Assembly (NCBI GenBank): GCA_965243565.1
Contig: OZ251571.1
Coordinates: 1,178,001-1,242,000 of the forward strand
From: CBDEVH01 sp965243565
GTDB taxonomy: Bacteria > Pseudomonadota > Gammaproteobacteria > Tethybacterales > Persebacteraceae
DNA: 64,000 nucleotides
Reading direction: 5' to 3'
Shown: in pieces, positions 24,858 to 33,669 of the stretch
Layout: each line of letters opens with the position of its first letter
Numbering within the stretch: position 1 is the first letter of the stretch
Position numbers and translations under genes: made by a program
Notes under the pieces: model-generated
Database searches by the model: none
What the model was told of the DNA's origin: nothing
The model's input: the letters and a program-made list of their open reading frames with translations, nothing else

Positions 24858-25754
24858 TTATGGCAAAAAAGAAATACCAACGCGCTCATGCCCCATTAAA
24901 TCATTAACATGAAAGCCACCGCAAAAACCCGCCTTTGCCATTAAGTGAATCACTTCTTTGGATTGATTGTAACCGTTTTCAACCATTAATACGCCGCCTC
25001 GTTTCAAGTAGGCAGATGCATTTTGAATGATGTGTTCAAACGCCGTCAACCCATCTTTGCCACTAGCAAGGGCTATTTTAGGCTCAAAACGACAATCTCC
25101 TTTATTTAAATGTTCATCGTCTTCGGGGATATAAGGCGGATTACTCACAATTAAATCAAACGGTTGAAACGGCACACCGCTAAACCAATCGGCTTGATAA
25201 AACGCGATGTTATTGACGCTGTGCGCAGTAGCGTTTTTTTTCGCCAATGCCAGTGTACTGGCTTCACAGTCGGTTGCCACCAACGATGCCGACGGTCTTT
25301 CCAGCGCAATGCTAATAGCTATTGCCCCACAACCCGTGCCTAAATCAAGCACTCGCATTGGCTTTTGTTCGGGGACAAACTGTAAGGTTAAATCCACCAA
25401 TAATTCGGTTTCACAACGCGGAATCAGTGCTACCGGTGTGGTTTTAAAGCGACGACCGTAAAATTCTCTATAGCCAATAATATAGGCAATGGGCATACCG
25501 CTTTCACGCTTGCGAATCGCCTTGCAAAATTTATCGTAAAGTACTTCAGAAATTATTTCATCGCGATTAATAATAAGTGATGAAAAATCACTCGCCCCCA
25601 AGCCATAAAGTAATAGCGTACGCGCATCCACTGTGGCATTATCGTAGCCCAATCCGCATTTTTCAAGTCGGATAACCGCTTCAGCAATCGCTTGCTGTAT
25701 GGTCGGTGTAGTAGATGTGGAAAATTTAAGCACTGGAGATTCGGTCGGCTTCAT
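24858..25754 (-). CDS. prmC: Release factor glutamine methyltransferase
   Basis: SAM-dependent enzyme of 298 residues that methylates the Gln of the GGQ motif in release factors RF1 and RF2. Motif I is VLDLGTGCGAIAISIALERP and the substrate-binding NPPY is in IVSNPPYIPEDDEH. The N-terminal domain (about 15-100) contains RRESGMPIAYIIGYREFYG. It overlaps the end of prfA, whose product is its substrate, by 29 nt, in the order hemA-prfA-prmC. Confidence 0.97.
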   Translation of the reverse strand: MKPTESPVLKFSTSTTPTIQQAIAEAVIRLEKCGLGYDNATVDARTLLLYGLGASDFSSLIINRDEIISEVLYDKFCKAIRKRESGMPIAYIIGYREFYGRRFKTTPVALIPRCETELLVDLTLQFVPEQKPMRVLDLGTGCGAIAISIALERPSASLVATDCEASTLALAKKNATAHSVNNIAFYQADWFSGVPFQPFDLIVSNPPYIPEDDEHLNKGDCRFEPKIALASGKDGLTAFEHIIQNASAYLKRGGVLMVENGYNQSKEVIHLMAKAGFCGGFHVNDLMGHERVGISFLP

Positions 25755-26790
25755 CCTCTTTGCTTAAGGTGTCAAACAATTCGTCCAACTCACCTTCCAT
25801 AATTTGCGCTAGTTTATACAATGTTAGCCCCACACGATGATCTGTCATTCGCCCTTGAGGAAAATTATAAGTACGAATCCTGTCAGATCTATCTCCACTG
25901 CCTACCAACAAACGTCGCTCACTCGCTTCTTTTTCCATACGCTCGCGTTTTTGTTTGTTGATAACACGTGCTTTTAAAATTTTCATCGCCGTAGCTTTGT
26001 TTTTGTGTTGTGATCGTTCATCCTGACATTCTGAAACAATGCCCGTCGGTAAGTGCGTTATCCGCACTGCAGAATCAGTGGTGTTAACGTGCTGTCCCCC
26101 TGCCCCTGATGCTCGATACGTATCAATTTTTAAATCGCTGGTTTGAATATCGCATTCATCCTTCTCGGTAATCACCGGTAAAATTACCACAGTGGCAACC
26201 GAGGTGTGTATGCGTCCTTGCGATTCTGTTTCAGGGATGCGTTGTACACGGTGTGCACCTGATTCAAATTTTAGATTACCATACGCACCAGTGCCCGTCA
26301 TTTGCAAAATAACCTCTTTAAAGCCACCAACCTCACCGAGGCTTTCGGACAACACTTCTGTTTTCCAACGTTTATTTTCAGCATATCGACAGTACATACG
26401 CAGTAAATCAGCAGCAAACAAGCAGGACTCATTGCCTCCTGCTGCCGCACGAATTTCAATAAAACAATCTCGTGTGTCTTCTTCTGCCTCAGGCGATAAT
26501 ATGTGAAATAAATTTGCTTCAATTTTTGCCAATGCCTCAGTCTCTGTTTTAATTTCTTCTGTCGCCATTTTGTACATTTGGGCATCGTCTAGCAACGAAT
26601 TTAAATCTTCTAAATTCGCCATCACCTGTTGCCAATCACGAAAAGCACTAACAATAGGTAACAATTTACCATGCTCAATTGCAAGTTCGCGTATATTGCC
26701 CTCGCTATTTGCCATCTTGGATTCGATTTCGACCAATAAATTTTCGTTTTTATTGAGTTTATCAATGATTATCGGATTCATCTTCTTCAT
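25726..26790 (-). CDS. prfA: Peptide chain release factor 1
   Basis: Class I release factor of 354 residues for UAA and UAG. The GGQ motif is in ASGAGGQHVNTTDSAVRITH; the anticodon-like tripeptide region is in IHTSVATVVILPV (PxT position varied, reading within QGRIHTSVATV upstream). The C-terminal RIRTYNFPQGRMTDHRVGLTLYKL is characteristic. The start may be 26790 or the ATG three codons on (26781). It overlaps hemA by 29 nt and prmC by 29 nt; this conserved trio links tRNA-Glu use to termination genes. Confidence 0.96.
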   Translation of the reverse strand: MKKMNPIIIDKLNKNENLLVEIESKMANSEGNIRELAIEHGKLLPIVSAFRDWQQVMANLEDLNSLLDDAQMYKMATEEIKTETEALAKIEANLFHILSPEAEEDTRDCFIEIRAAAGGNESCLFAADLLRMYCRYAENKRWKTEVLSESLGEVGGFKEVILQMTGTGAYGNLKFESGAHRVQRIPETESQGRIHTSVATVVILPVITEKDECDIQTSDLKIDTYRASGAGGQHVNTTDSAVRITHLPTGIVSECQDERSQHKNKATAMKILKARVINKQKRERMEKEASERRLLVGSGDRSDRIRTYNFPQGRMTDHRVGLTLYKLAQIMEGELDELFDTLSKEDEADRISSA

Positions 26791-27985
26791 CAGTCGTTAT
26801 ATCATCAGCTAGCAGCCACTGTGTTGGTAAGTGCATCATTTGCCCCGTTACACGATTAATGGCTTGTTTTAAAACCTCTTCGGGATTATCCCCTCTTGCC
26901 AAGCATGCCAAATACCGCGCAAGTGCTTTGCTTTTTATGGAATCGGATTGATTGCGATATTGGCGAATTTTTGGAATATTTTCACGCTCATTCATCCATT
27001 GAAAAAAATTGCCTACATGTCGCGCAATAATAGGTTCGGCATATTCTGCTGCCAATTCTCGTTGCTCGTTGTTATACGATGCCATTTGTGCGAATTGGTC
27101 CAAATTGTAAAAAAATACATTTGACAGTTTTTTAATCTCAGGCTCAAAATCACTCGGCAATGCCAAATCGGCAAACATAATGGGCTTTTGTCGGCGTTGT
27201 TTTAACGCTTTTTCGACCGCTCCCTTACCTAAAATAGGCACTTGACTACTCGTTGATGAAACAACAATATCAAACTCTGCCAAGCAATTTGGCAACTGTG
27301 ACAATGCAATAGCCTCGGCGTTAAAACGAGAAGCCATTGCTTCCGCTTTATCAAAATTACGACTTACCACTGCTATACGTTGGGGCTTTTCTCTCGAAAA
27401 AACCACCCCACCCGATGCCGTCATATCGCCTGTGCCGATAAATAAAACCGAACATTCGTTTAAATGAGTAAAAATAGATTTTGCCATACGCAAAGCCAAT
27501 GAAGCATACGATACAGAATGTTTACCAATTTGTGTATAAGTCCGAACGTCCTTTGCTGCTGCCAAAGACCGCTCCAATAAGCGGTTAATGACCATGCCTG
27601 ATGCCCCTACTTGCCGTGCTTCATCAGTAAACTGCTTGACTTGCCCTGCAATCTCGTGTTCACCAATAATTTGTGAGTCTAAACCACTCGTTACACGAAA
27701 AAGATGCTTGACTGCCGTTTGGTATTGCAAATAATACAAATAAGATGACATATCGGTGTTTGCTTCCTTCGATAACCACTTAGCAATGTTTGATGCCTCA
27801 CCCGATAAAAAATAGACTTCAGTGCGATTACAAGTTGATAAAATAGCCACCTCACGCAGATTACAATATCGCTTAATATCGGTTAATTTTTCTGCCACAA
27901 CCTCTTTGGGAATAGTCATCAACTGTCGTATTTCTAACGGCGTTTTATGGTAACTCAAGCCAACCGCCTGTACATCCTGTAGCAT
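26762..27985 (-). CDS. hemA: Glutamyl-tRNA reductase
   Basis: First committed enzyme of C5-pathway tetrapyrrole synthesis, 407 residues. It reduces Glu-tRNA to glutamate-1-semialdehyde with NADPH. The catalytic Cys is in ILSTCNRTEVYF; SGLDSQIIGEHEIAGQVK and the nucleotide-binding FIGTGDMTASGG are present, followed by a C-terminal dimerisation helix (QYRNQSDSIKSKALARYLACLARG). It starts 111 nt from the divergent rpsT and overlaps prfA by 29 nt. Confidence 0.97.
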   Translation of the reverse strand: MLQDVQAVGLSYHKTPLEIRQLMTIPKEVVAEKLTDIKRYCNLREVAILSTCNRTEVYFLSGEASNIAKWLSKEANTDMSSYLYYLQYQTAVKHLFRVTSGLDSQIIGEHEIAGQVKQFTDEARQVGASGMVINRLLERSLAAAKDVRTYTQIGKHSVSYASLALRMAKSIFTHLNECSVLFIGTGDMTASGGVVFSREKPQRIAVVSRNFDKAEAMASRFNAEAIALSQLPNCLAEFDIVVSSTSSQVPILGKGAVEKALKQRRQKPIMFADLALPSDFEPEIKKLSNVFFYNLDQFAQMASYNNEQRELAAEYAEPIIARHVGNFFQWMNERENIPKIRQYRNQSDSIKSKALARYLACLARGDNPEEVLKQAINRVTGQMMHLPTQWLLADDITTDEEDESDNH

Positions 27986-28096
27986 AGCGGTATTTTACAA
28001 TTATTTACTATACTTAAGCGTAAAATAACTTGCTTTTTTATTCTTAATAGACGATAATATAGGCTTTAACACTACACCACCATTTGAATAAAATTT

Positions 28097-28372
28097 ATGG
28101 CAAACTCTCAACAATCAGTTAAGCGTGCGCGACAAGCAATTGCACGCAAGGGGCATAATCAACCGATTCGCACCTTTTACCGTACCACTATTAAAAAAGC
28201 CCGTGCTGAAGTGGGCAATGCCGACACTGCAACCGTCGCTTATAAAATCATGCAATCCACCGCTGACCGCACTGCACGCAAAGGATTAGTTCATAAAAAT
28301 ACCGTTGCTCGTTTGAAAAAGCGTTTAAACAACAGTATTCGCAAAGCAGCGGCAACAGCAACTGCTTCTTAA
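28097..28372 (+). CDS. rpsT: 30S ribosomal protein S20
   Basis: Basic 91-residue protein that binds 16S rRNA. The N-terminal MANSQQSVKRARQAIARKGHN and the conserved KIMQSTADRTARKGLVHKNTVARLKKRLN are diagnostic. It is divergent from hemA and 38 nt upstream of rpsU. No attenuator-like hairpin was evident in the short leader. Confidence 0.97.
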   Translation: MANSQQSVKRARQAIARKGHNQPIRTFYRTTIKKARAEVGNADTATVAYKIMQSTADRTARKGLVHKNTVARLKKRLNNSIRKAAATATAS

Positions 28373-28410
28373 TATTTAGTATTTTTCTGCATTTATAAAA
28401 AATAAACACT

Positions 28411-28623
28411 ATGTCTTATGTAAAAATTTCCGAAACCGATTCTTTTGAAAATGCCATGCGTCGCTTCAAGCGCATGATAGACCGTTCTGGTTTACTCACT
28501 GAACTACGTATGAGAGAAACTTACGAGAAACCAACAACCATGCGTAAGCGCAAAAAACTAGCGGCAAAAAAGAAACTTCGCCGTCAAATGTACCTCCAGT
28601 CAATTCCTAAGCGGAAGTATTAA
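28411..28623 (+). CDS. rpsU: 30S ribosomal protein S21
   Basis: Highly basic 70-residue protein, same length as in E. coli (71). Conserved features are FENAMRRFKRMIDRSGLL and RKRKKLAAKKKLRRQM. It is followed 16 nt later by yqeY. The classical rpsU-dnaG-rpoD order is broken here: dnaG is not downstream. Confidence 0.97.
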   Translation: MSYVKISETDSFENAMRRFKRMIDRSGLLTELRMRETYEKPTTMRKRKKLAAKKKLRRQMYLQSIPKRKY

Positions 28624-28639
28624 CCCGCTCATATTTTTT

Positions 28640-29086
28640 ATGAGTGAGGTCATACAACAACTTCAAAAATCCATTGCCACTTGCTTAAAGGCAGGTCAAA
28701 AATCAAAGCTAGAAACCGTGCGAATGGTACTTTCTATCGCTAAAAAAAATGAGATTGATTCTGGCAAAGATTTAAACAATCAAGACTTTACAAGCTTGGT
28801 TGAAAAAATGATCAAACAACGCAAAGAATCCATCGGCTATTATGAAAAAGCCGGCAGAACCGAACTTGCCCAAAAAGAGCAAGAAGAAATCATCTACCTA
28901 CAAGAATACCTCCCTCAGCAACTAGACGATGCAACCATTAATGTCGAAATAAAAAATGCCATTGATGGGGTCAACGCTTCCTCTATAAAAGACATGGGAA
29001 ACGTCATGAAAATATTAAAAAGCAAACTGGCAGGTCGCGCCGACATGGGCATTGTAAGCCAGCGCATACGTGCATTGCTTTCTTAA
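28640..29086 (+). CDS. yqeY: GatB/YqeY domain protein
   Basis: Protein of 148 residues with the YqeY fold related to the C-terminal tRNA-binding tail of GatB. Motifs are KLETVRMVLSIAKKNEID, SLVEKMIKQRKESIGYYEKAGR, ELAQKEQEEIIYLQEYLP and the terminal GRADMGIVSQRIRALLS. It often accompanies rpsU in bacteria; the molecular role is unknown. The start codon lies in a small hairpin: arms CGCTCAT (28626-28632) and ATGAGTG (28640-28646) pair with one G-U. No Shine-Dalgarno is seen. Confidence 0.95.
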   Translation: MSEVIQQLQKSIATCLKAGQKSKLETVRMVLSIAKKNEIDSGKDLNNQDFTSLVEKMIKQRKESIGYYEKAGRTELAQKEQEEIIYLQEYLPQQLDDATINVEIKNAIDGVNASSIKDMGNVMKILKSKLAGRADMGIVSQRIRALLS

Positions 29087-29182
29087 ATTTATTTTCAACC
29101 ACAACCACAACAACCACATTTTTTTCTTATCCTATATCGTCTACACAGGAGGTTCTTTTGCTTGTTTTTGGTCTCTGTTTGA

Positions 29183-30226
29183 TTACTGACTAACAATAAA
29201 GCCGCAGTAATTGTATTCGGCACAAATTTTTCTGTCACTCATAGCAGCTATTTCTCGAGTTTTAAAGGGACCGATTCGCACCTTGTATAAACCATCAGCG
29301 ATTTTGTTAATACTGACTTCGGAAAATGATTGATTAGCCCATGTTATATCAGAATGCACTTGATTGGCATACTCAATGGCGTTTTTGTGCGATTCGAAAG
29401 CACCAAATTGAATGTAAAGATTCTTTTCATTAGTTTCAGGGATGTTTTCTATGCGTGGGAATTCGATTAACTTTTCTACTTCAGGCACTATCTTGTTATA
29501 GCTTTCGGGTAAGATACTTTCGACTATTACTTCACCCACACCACTATTGACAATGCCCAATTTGGTTGCCGCTGCAAAAGATAAATCGATGATTCGATTG
29601 TTTAAAAAAGGTCCTCTGTCGTTAATTTTAACGATGATTGATTTTTTGCTTTTAACATGCGTTACTCTAGCAAAACTAGGTATTGGCAAAATAGTATGGG
29701 CAGCCGTCATTTGATACATATCATAGATATCACCCGACGATGTTTTTCGCCCGTGATAGCGACGACCATACCACGAGGCAACACCTTGGTTTTTGTATGG
29801 CGTTAATTCTTGGTATGGTGTGTATCGCTTACCCAGGGCATTATAAGGACGATTGCGTTTGGGATTTATAGGTTTATGTTTAACAACAGCATCATTTGTT
29901 TCGCTTATTAATGCTAGTTTTTCATCATCATTAGGCGGGCCATCATCCAAATAATACGCACCATCGTTACTTTGTGGCTTTTTTTCTTTTTTGCTACTCG
30001 GGGTTACGCTTATGCTTTCGGTGCTTGCTGTTGCTTTTTTGTCTTCATTTTTACTAACCGAAAAAGACTGACAAGAAGCCAGCAGCGATACTGCTATTAA
30101 TAGAATGGTGATTTTTTTTATGACTTGTGGCAATTTTCGATTTGTGGCTAGTGGTTGGTGGGCAAAAATTCCCGCTACATCAGAGTTAGCGGAAGTCATT
30201 AACATATCTGTCACTTGTTTAATCAT
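29183..30226 (-). CDS. rlpA: RlpA-like septal-ring lytic transglycosylase lipoprotein
   Basis: Outer-membrane lipoprotein that cleaves denuded peptidoglycan at the septum. The lipobox LLASC puts the lipidated Cys at residue 52 of the 347-residue protein. A Ser/Lys-rich linker follows, then a double-psi beta-barrel domain (GVASWYGRRYHGRKTSSGD, KINDRGPF, IDLSFAAATKLG) and a C-terminal SPOR domain (YIQFGAFESHKNAIEYANQ). The ATG at 30226 overlaps rodA by 8 nt. It leaves an unusual 32-residue region before the hydrophobic core; a TTG nearer the signal is an alternative. It is the last gene of the mreBCD-mrdA-rodA operon. Confidence 0.92.
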   Translation of the reverse strand: MIKQVTDMLMTSANSDVAGIFAHQPLATNRKLPQVIKKITILLIAVSLLASCQSFSVSKNEDKKATASTESISVTPSSKKEKKPQSNDGAYYLDDGPPNDDEKLALISETNDAVVKHKPINPKRNRPYNALGKRYTPYQELTPYKNQGVASWYGRRYHGRKTSSGDIYDMYQMTAAHTILPIPSFARVTHVKSKKSIIVKINDRGPFLNNRIIDLSFAAATKLGIVNSGVGEVIVESILPESYNKIVPEVEKLIEFPRIENIPETNEKNLYIQFGAFESHKNAIEYANQVHSDITWANQSFSEVSINKIADGLYKVRIGPFKTREIAAMSDRKICAEYNYCGFIVSQ

Positions 30227-31304
30227 ATGCCTCGAATTGCTTTGTACTTTTATTATTTTTTGATACCGATAATATAACACCAAATCCCATTAAAGTTGCC
30301 AATAAAGCGGTACCACCATAACTTATCAATGGTAATGGCATTCCTACTACTGGTAGCAAGCCCGATACCATGCATAAATTAATCATCGCTGTCAAGAAAA
30401 ATACCATTGTAATAGATGCAGTCACACTGGTAAAAAATAAATCGTTTGCCTTTCGGGCAATTGCCAAACAACGACAGCTGATTAATACAATGAGAGCCAG
30501 TAACACCAAAGCTCCAACTAAGCCAAATTCTTCGGCATAAACGGCAAAAATAAAGTCTGTATGGCGTTCGGGTAAAAAGCCCAACTGTGCTTGCGTGCCT
30601 TCTCTAAACCCTTTGCCCCATAACCCCCCAGAACCAACGGCAATTTGTGATTGAATAGTGTGATAGCCCGCTCCCAATGGATCTTTGTATGGGTCTAACA
30701 TAGTGAGCACTCGATTTTTCTGATAATCTTTTAATACCACGTTCCATAGCACCGGCAACATTGCCAAGCCCGCTGTCGATAGTCCTGCTATCCAAGCAAA
30801 ACGAATACCTGCAAAATAAATGGTTACCAAACCACTGACTGCCACCAATACCGATGTGCCAAAATCAGGTTGTTTAAAAACCAATAAAGTGGGTATCGCC
30901 ACAAAACCAATCGCCACAAAATGGTGCCACCACTTTACTTTATCGACCAAAGTATAGACATACGCCAAGCCCAGTGGTAGAAATATTTTCATTAATTCAG
31001 ATGGTTGAACAAAAAAACCGAGATTTAACCAGCGTTGTGCGTTGTTAATTTTAACCCCCACAAACAATACCAATACCAGCATGATTAATACAATGACAAA
31101 CAAAACAATACCCCCATGCTTTATAAAATTCGCTGGTACTTGGCTAAGAAGGAGCATGAGCACAATACCTGTACACCCTCGATTAATTTGACGGTAGTAT
31201 AATTTTTCACCACCCGCAGACAATAAAGCAACCAGACCTATACCCATGAGTATTAGAATGAGTATAACTAAAAACCAATCAATTTGTAGTTTTAGTTTGG
31301 GCAT
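30219..31304 (-). CDS. rodA: Rod-shape SEDS peptidoglycan polymerase RodA
   Basis: Inner-membrane glycosyltransferase of 361 residues with about ten transmembrane helices. It polymerises lipid II during elongation with PBP2. Conserved SEDS features include QPSELMKIFLPLGLAY, KQPDFGTS, YHTIQSQIAVGSGGLWGKGF, LPERHTDFIFAVYAEEFG and a final MPLPLISYGGTALL. It lies 1 nt after mrdA, and its end overlaps the rlpA start. Confidence 0.97.
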   Translation of the reverse strand: MPKLKLQIDWFLVILILILMGIGLVALLSAGGEKLYYRQINRGCTGIVLMLLLSQVPANFIKHGGIVLFVIVLIMLVLVLFVGVKINNAQRWLNLGFFVQPSELMKIFLPLGLAYVYTLVDKVKWWHHFVAIGFVAIPTLLVFKQPDFGTSVLVAVSGLVTIYFAGIRFAWIAGLSTAGLAMLPVLWNVVLKDYQKNRVLTMLDPYKDPLGAGYHTIQSQIAVGSGGLWGKGFREGTQAQLGFLPERHTDFIFAVYAEEFGLVGALVLLALIVLISCRCLAIARKANDLFFTSVTASITMVFFLTAMINLCMVSGLLPVVGMPLPLISYGGTALLATLMGFGVILSVSKNNKSTKQFEAYD

Positions 31305-31305
31305 G

Positions 31306-33144
31306 TTACAAAACTGGTATAGTTGGTTTTAATAATTGGCTAGGATACGCCCAATATTGCATATAGGCATCAAGTATTCTACGTGCTACCGGTCCTGCCA
31401 CTTTACCCCCACTACCACCGTTTTCAACGATAACCGCCACTGCTACTTTAGGGTGGCGAGATGGTGCATAGCCAACAAACCAAGCGTGATCGCGCAAGTA
31501 CTTAGGTAAATCTTTATTTTTAATACGATTGCCTTTTTCGTCCAATTGAAGCCGTGATACCTGTGCAGTCCCTGTCTTGCCAGCGATGCCATAACTAGAA
31601 CCTTTTCCCACTGTTGTAAAGGCAGTTCCCCCAGGCTTGGTTACTTTTTCGAGCGCACGACGAATAACATTAATGTTATCTTCTGAATAAAATTCTTGCA
31701 CAGTACTATTATTTTTCTGTAATAAATATGGCTGTAGTCGCTTTCCACCATTGGCAATCATTGCCATTGCTCTTGCCATTTGCAGTGGCGTCATTTGCAT
31801 ATAGCCTTGCCCTACACTACTTGATATGGTGTCCCCAGGATACCATGGCTCATCAAATGCTTTATTTTTCCAAGCCTTTGATGGTAGCAATCCTGCTTTT
31901 TCGTTATTTAAGTCAATTTTAGTTCGTTGACCAAATCCAAAATGAGACAACCCTTGATGCATGGCATCAATCCCAATGTCGTAACCCAACTGATAATAAA
32001 AAGAATTAACCGATCGAACAATTGATTTTTCGATATTGACCTCACCATGTCCGCCTTTTTTCCAATCGTGAAAAATGTGCTTATCACTCAATTTAAAAAA
32101 GCCTTTCGATATATACGTATAATCGGGCGTCCGCCAACCATTTTGTAAGGCCTCTAAAGCAAGGAATGGTTTGACTACCGAGCCGGGGGCGTATTGTCCA
32201 TAAATTGCACGATGAATTAAAGGTTTGTCTTTTGAGGTGTTAAGTACATCCCAGTTTTCGTGAGAAATTCCAAAAACAAATTGATTCCCGTCAAAACGAG
32301 GACTACTCGCCAATGCAAGTAATTCGCCAGTATTAACATCCATGAGCACGACAGCACCACGCTCTCCATCTAATAATGATTCTGCTAGTGATTGCAAACG
32401 CCAATCCAAACTGAGATAAATATCTTTTCCTGCTTCCGGTGGAATAATAATGTTACTGCTATAAATACGACCATGTGCATCGACCGATGCCTCTTGACTG
32501 CCTGATTTTCCGCGGAGAATATCTTCATAAATTAATTCCACACCTGTTTTTCCAATAAATTTTGCCGCCCGATAATTTTTAATTTTCTTTTCTTTTTTTA
32601 GTTGTTCAACATTTTCTTGGTTAATTCTGCCCACATAACCGATAACATGACCGGCGGAATCTTCATAAGTATATTCCCTAACCAAGTCAGCATACAAAAC
32701 AACTTCAGGAAATAAAAACTGCCATTGAATAAAATTTTGTACTTCTTCATCTTTTAATTTTTGCCGTAATACCACCTCACCACGGTACACTTTACTATTT
32801 TTAGCTTGGCGCAATTTTTCAATCGCGCTATCGTTAATTTTAATAATGGTGGTTAATGAATCAATCTTGCCTAAAATTTCTTTGGCAAATGATGAGTCCA
32901 TTTTCAAAGAAAATTGTCCTCTATTTTTAGTAATTTGCACACCATTTCTATCGTAAATATTGCCTCGCGGTGGTTCTACTGATAGTAGTTTTATTTGGTT
33001 GTCTCGTGCCAGTTCCGAAAAATGACCATGCTGTTCAATTTGCAATCCAGTCCACTGGTTTATAAGTAAAAAACTACAACCAAAAATAAAAATAAAAACA
33101 ACTAACCAAATACGCAAAGATGCGTTTACATTGTAATTAGTCAT
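31306..33144 (-). CDS. mrdA: Penicillin-binding protein 2 (elongasome transpeptidase)
   Basis: Class B PBP of 612 residues that cross-links peptidoglycan in the elongasome. One N-terminal membrane helix (about 12-30) precedes the pedestal domain (EPPRGNIYDRNG). The transpeptidase domain has SxxK in YAPGSVVKPF, SxN in RSVNSFYY and KTG in GIAGKTGTAQV. Length is near the family norm (E. coli 633). It overlaps mreD by 8 nt and is adjacent to rodA, its partner. Confidence 0.97.
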   Translation of the reverse strand: MTNYNVNASLRIWLVVFIFIFGCSFLLINQWTGLQIEQHGHFSELARDNQIKLLSVEPPRGNIYDRNGVQITKNRGQFSLKMDSSFAKEILGKIDSLTTIIKINDSAIEKLRQAKNSKVYRGEVVLRQKLKDEEVQNFIQWQFLFPEVVLYADLVREYTYEDSAGHVIGYVGRINQENVEQLKKEKKIKNYRAAKFIGKTGVELIYEDILRGKSGSQEASVDAHGRIYSSNIIIPPEAGKDIYLSLDWRLQSLAESLLDGERGAVVLMDVNTGELLALASSPRFDGNQFVFGISHENWDVLNTSKDKPLIHRAIYGQYAPGSVVKPFLALEALQNGWRTPDYTYISKGFFKLSDKHIFHDWKKGGHGEVNIEKSIVRSVNSFYYQLGYDIGIDAMHQGLSHFGFGQRTKIDLNNEKAGLLPSKAWKNKAFDEPWYPGDTISSSVGQGYMQMTPLQMARAMAMIANGGKRLQPYLLQKNNSTVQEFYSEDNINVIRRALEKVTKPGGTAFTTVGKGSSYGIAGKTGTAQVSRLQLDEKGNRIKNKDLPKYLRDHAWFVGYAPSRHPKVAVAVIVENGGSGGKVAGPVARRILDAYMQYWAYPSQLLKPTIPVL

Positions 33145-33667
33145 AACTCAATTTATTTTTATTGGTGATAAGACTTTTAAAGCGTTGTAATAACAACGGC
33201 AGCATAATCCAAAAAACCGCACTTGAGATACTCGGATAGAATAATTTCCAATTAAAATTATCAAACACCAGAAAACCGATTTCAAAAATTGACAAAAGGT
33301 AAACGCTCATTTGGCTGACCACCATGACAATAAAAACATAAAATGATTGGGCAATGACACCATGCAAAACAAAGCGAGTATAAAAATTAGTTGTTAAATA
33401 CACCACCACAATACAGCCTACGACATTAAAGCCAAGTAATGTGTGGTTGGATAAATCGATTAATACACCAATCACAATAGCCACCGTAAAGCCCACTAAT
33501 TTAGGAGCATACAGTGTCCAATAAATGAGCAATAACAAAGGCAACACTGGTTTAAACGGAACGATAAAAGCAGGCCATGGGAAAAATTCAAAAGCCATAG
33601 CAAAGAACAAAGAGATAAAAACAAAAAATGGTGATTTTTGTACAGATGGATTAGAATCAGTATACAT
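33137..33667 (-). CDS. mreD: Rod-shape-determining protein MreD
   Basis: Small inner-membrane protein of 176 residues with about five or six hydrophobic helices, part of the MreBCD elongasome. Primary conservation is weak. Support comes from PFKPVLPLLLLIYWTLYAPKLVGFTVAIVIGVLIDL near the N-terminus, and from position: 2 nt after mreC and overlapping mrdA by 8 nt. Confidence 0.93.
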   Translation of the reverse strand: MYTDSNPSVQKSPFFVFISLFFAMAFEFFPWPAFIVPFKPVLPLLLLIYWTLYAPKLVGFTVAIVIGVLIDLSNHTLLGFNVVGCIVVVYLTTNFYTRFVLHGVIAQSFYVFIVMVVSQMSVYLLSIFEIGFLVFDNFNWKLFYPSISSAVFWIMLPLLLQRFKSLITNKNKLSYD

Positions 33668-33669
33668 AA

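Noticed and set aside
29147..29190. Strong Shine-Dalgarno (AGGAGGT) on + followed by TTG
   Set aside because: It would open only an 11-codon frame; no recognisable leader peptide, so not called a gene.
30226..30283. Upstream TTG extension of rlpA
   Set aside because: It overlaps rodA by about 65 nt, adds polar residues before an already long signal region and has a better ATG at 30226.
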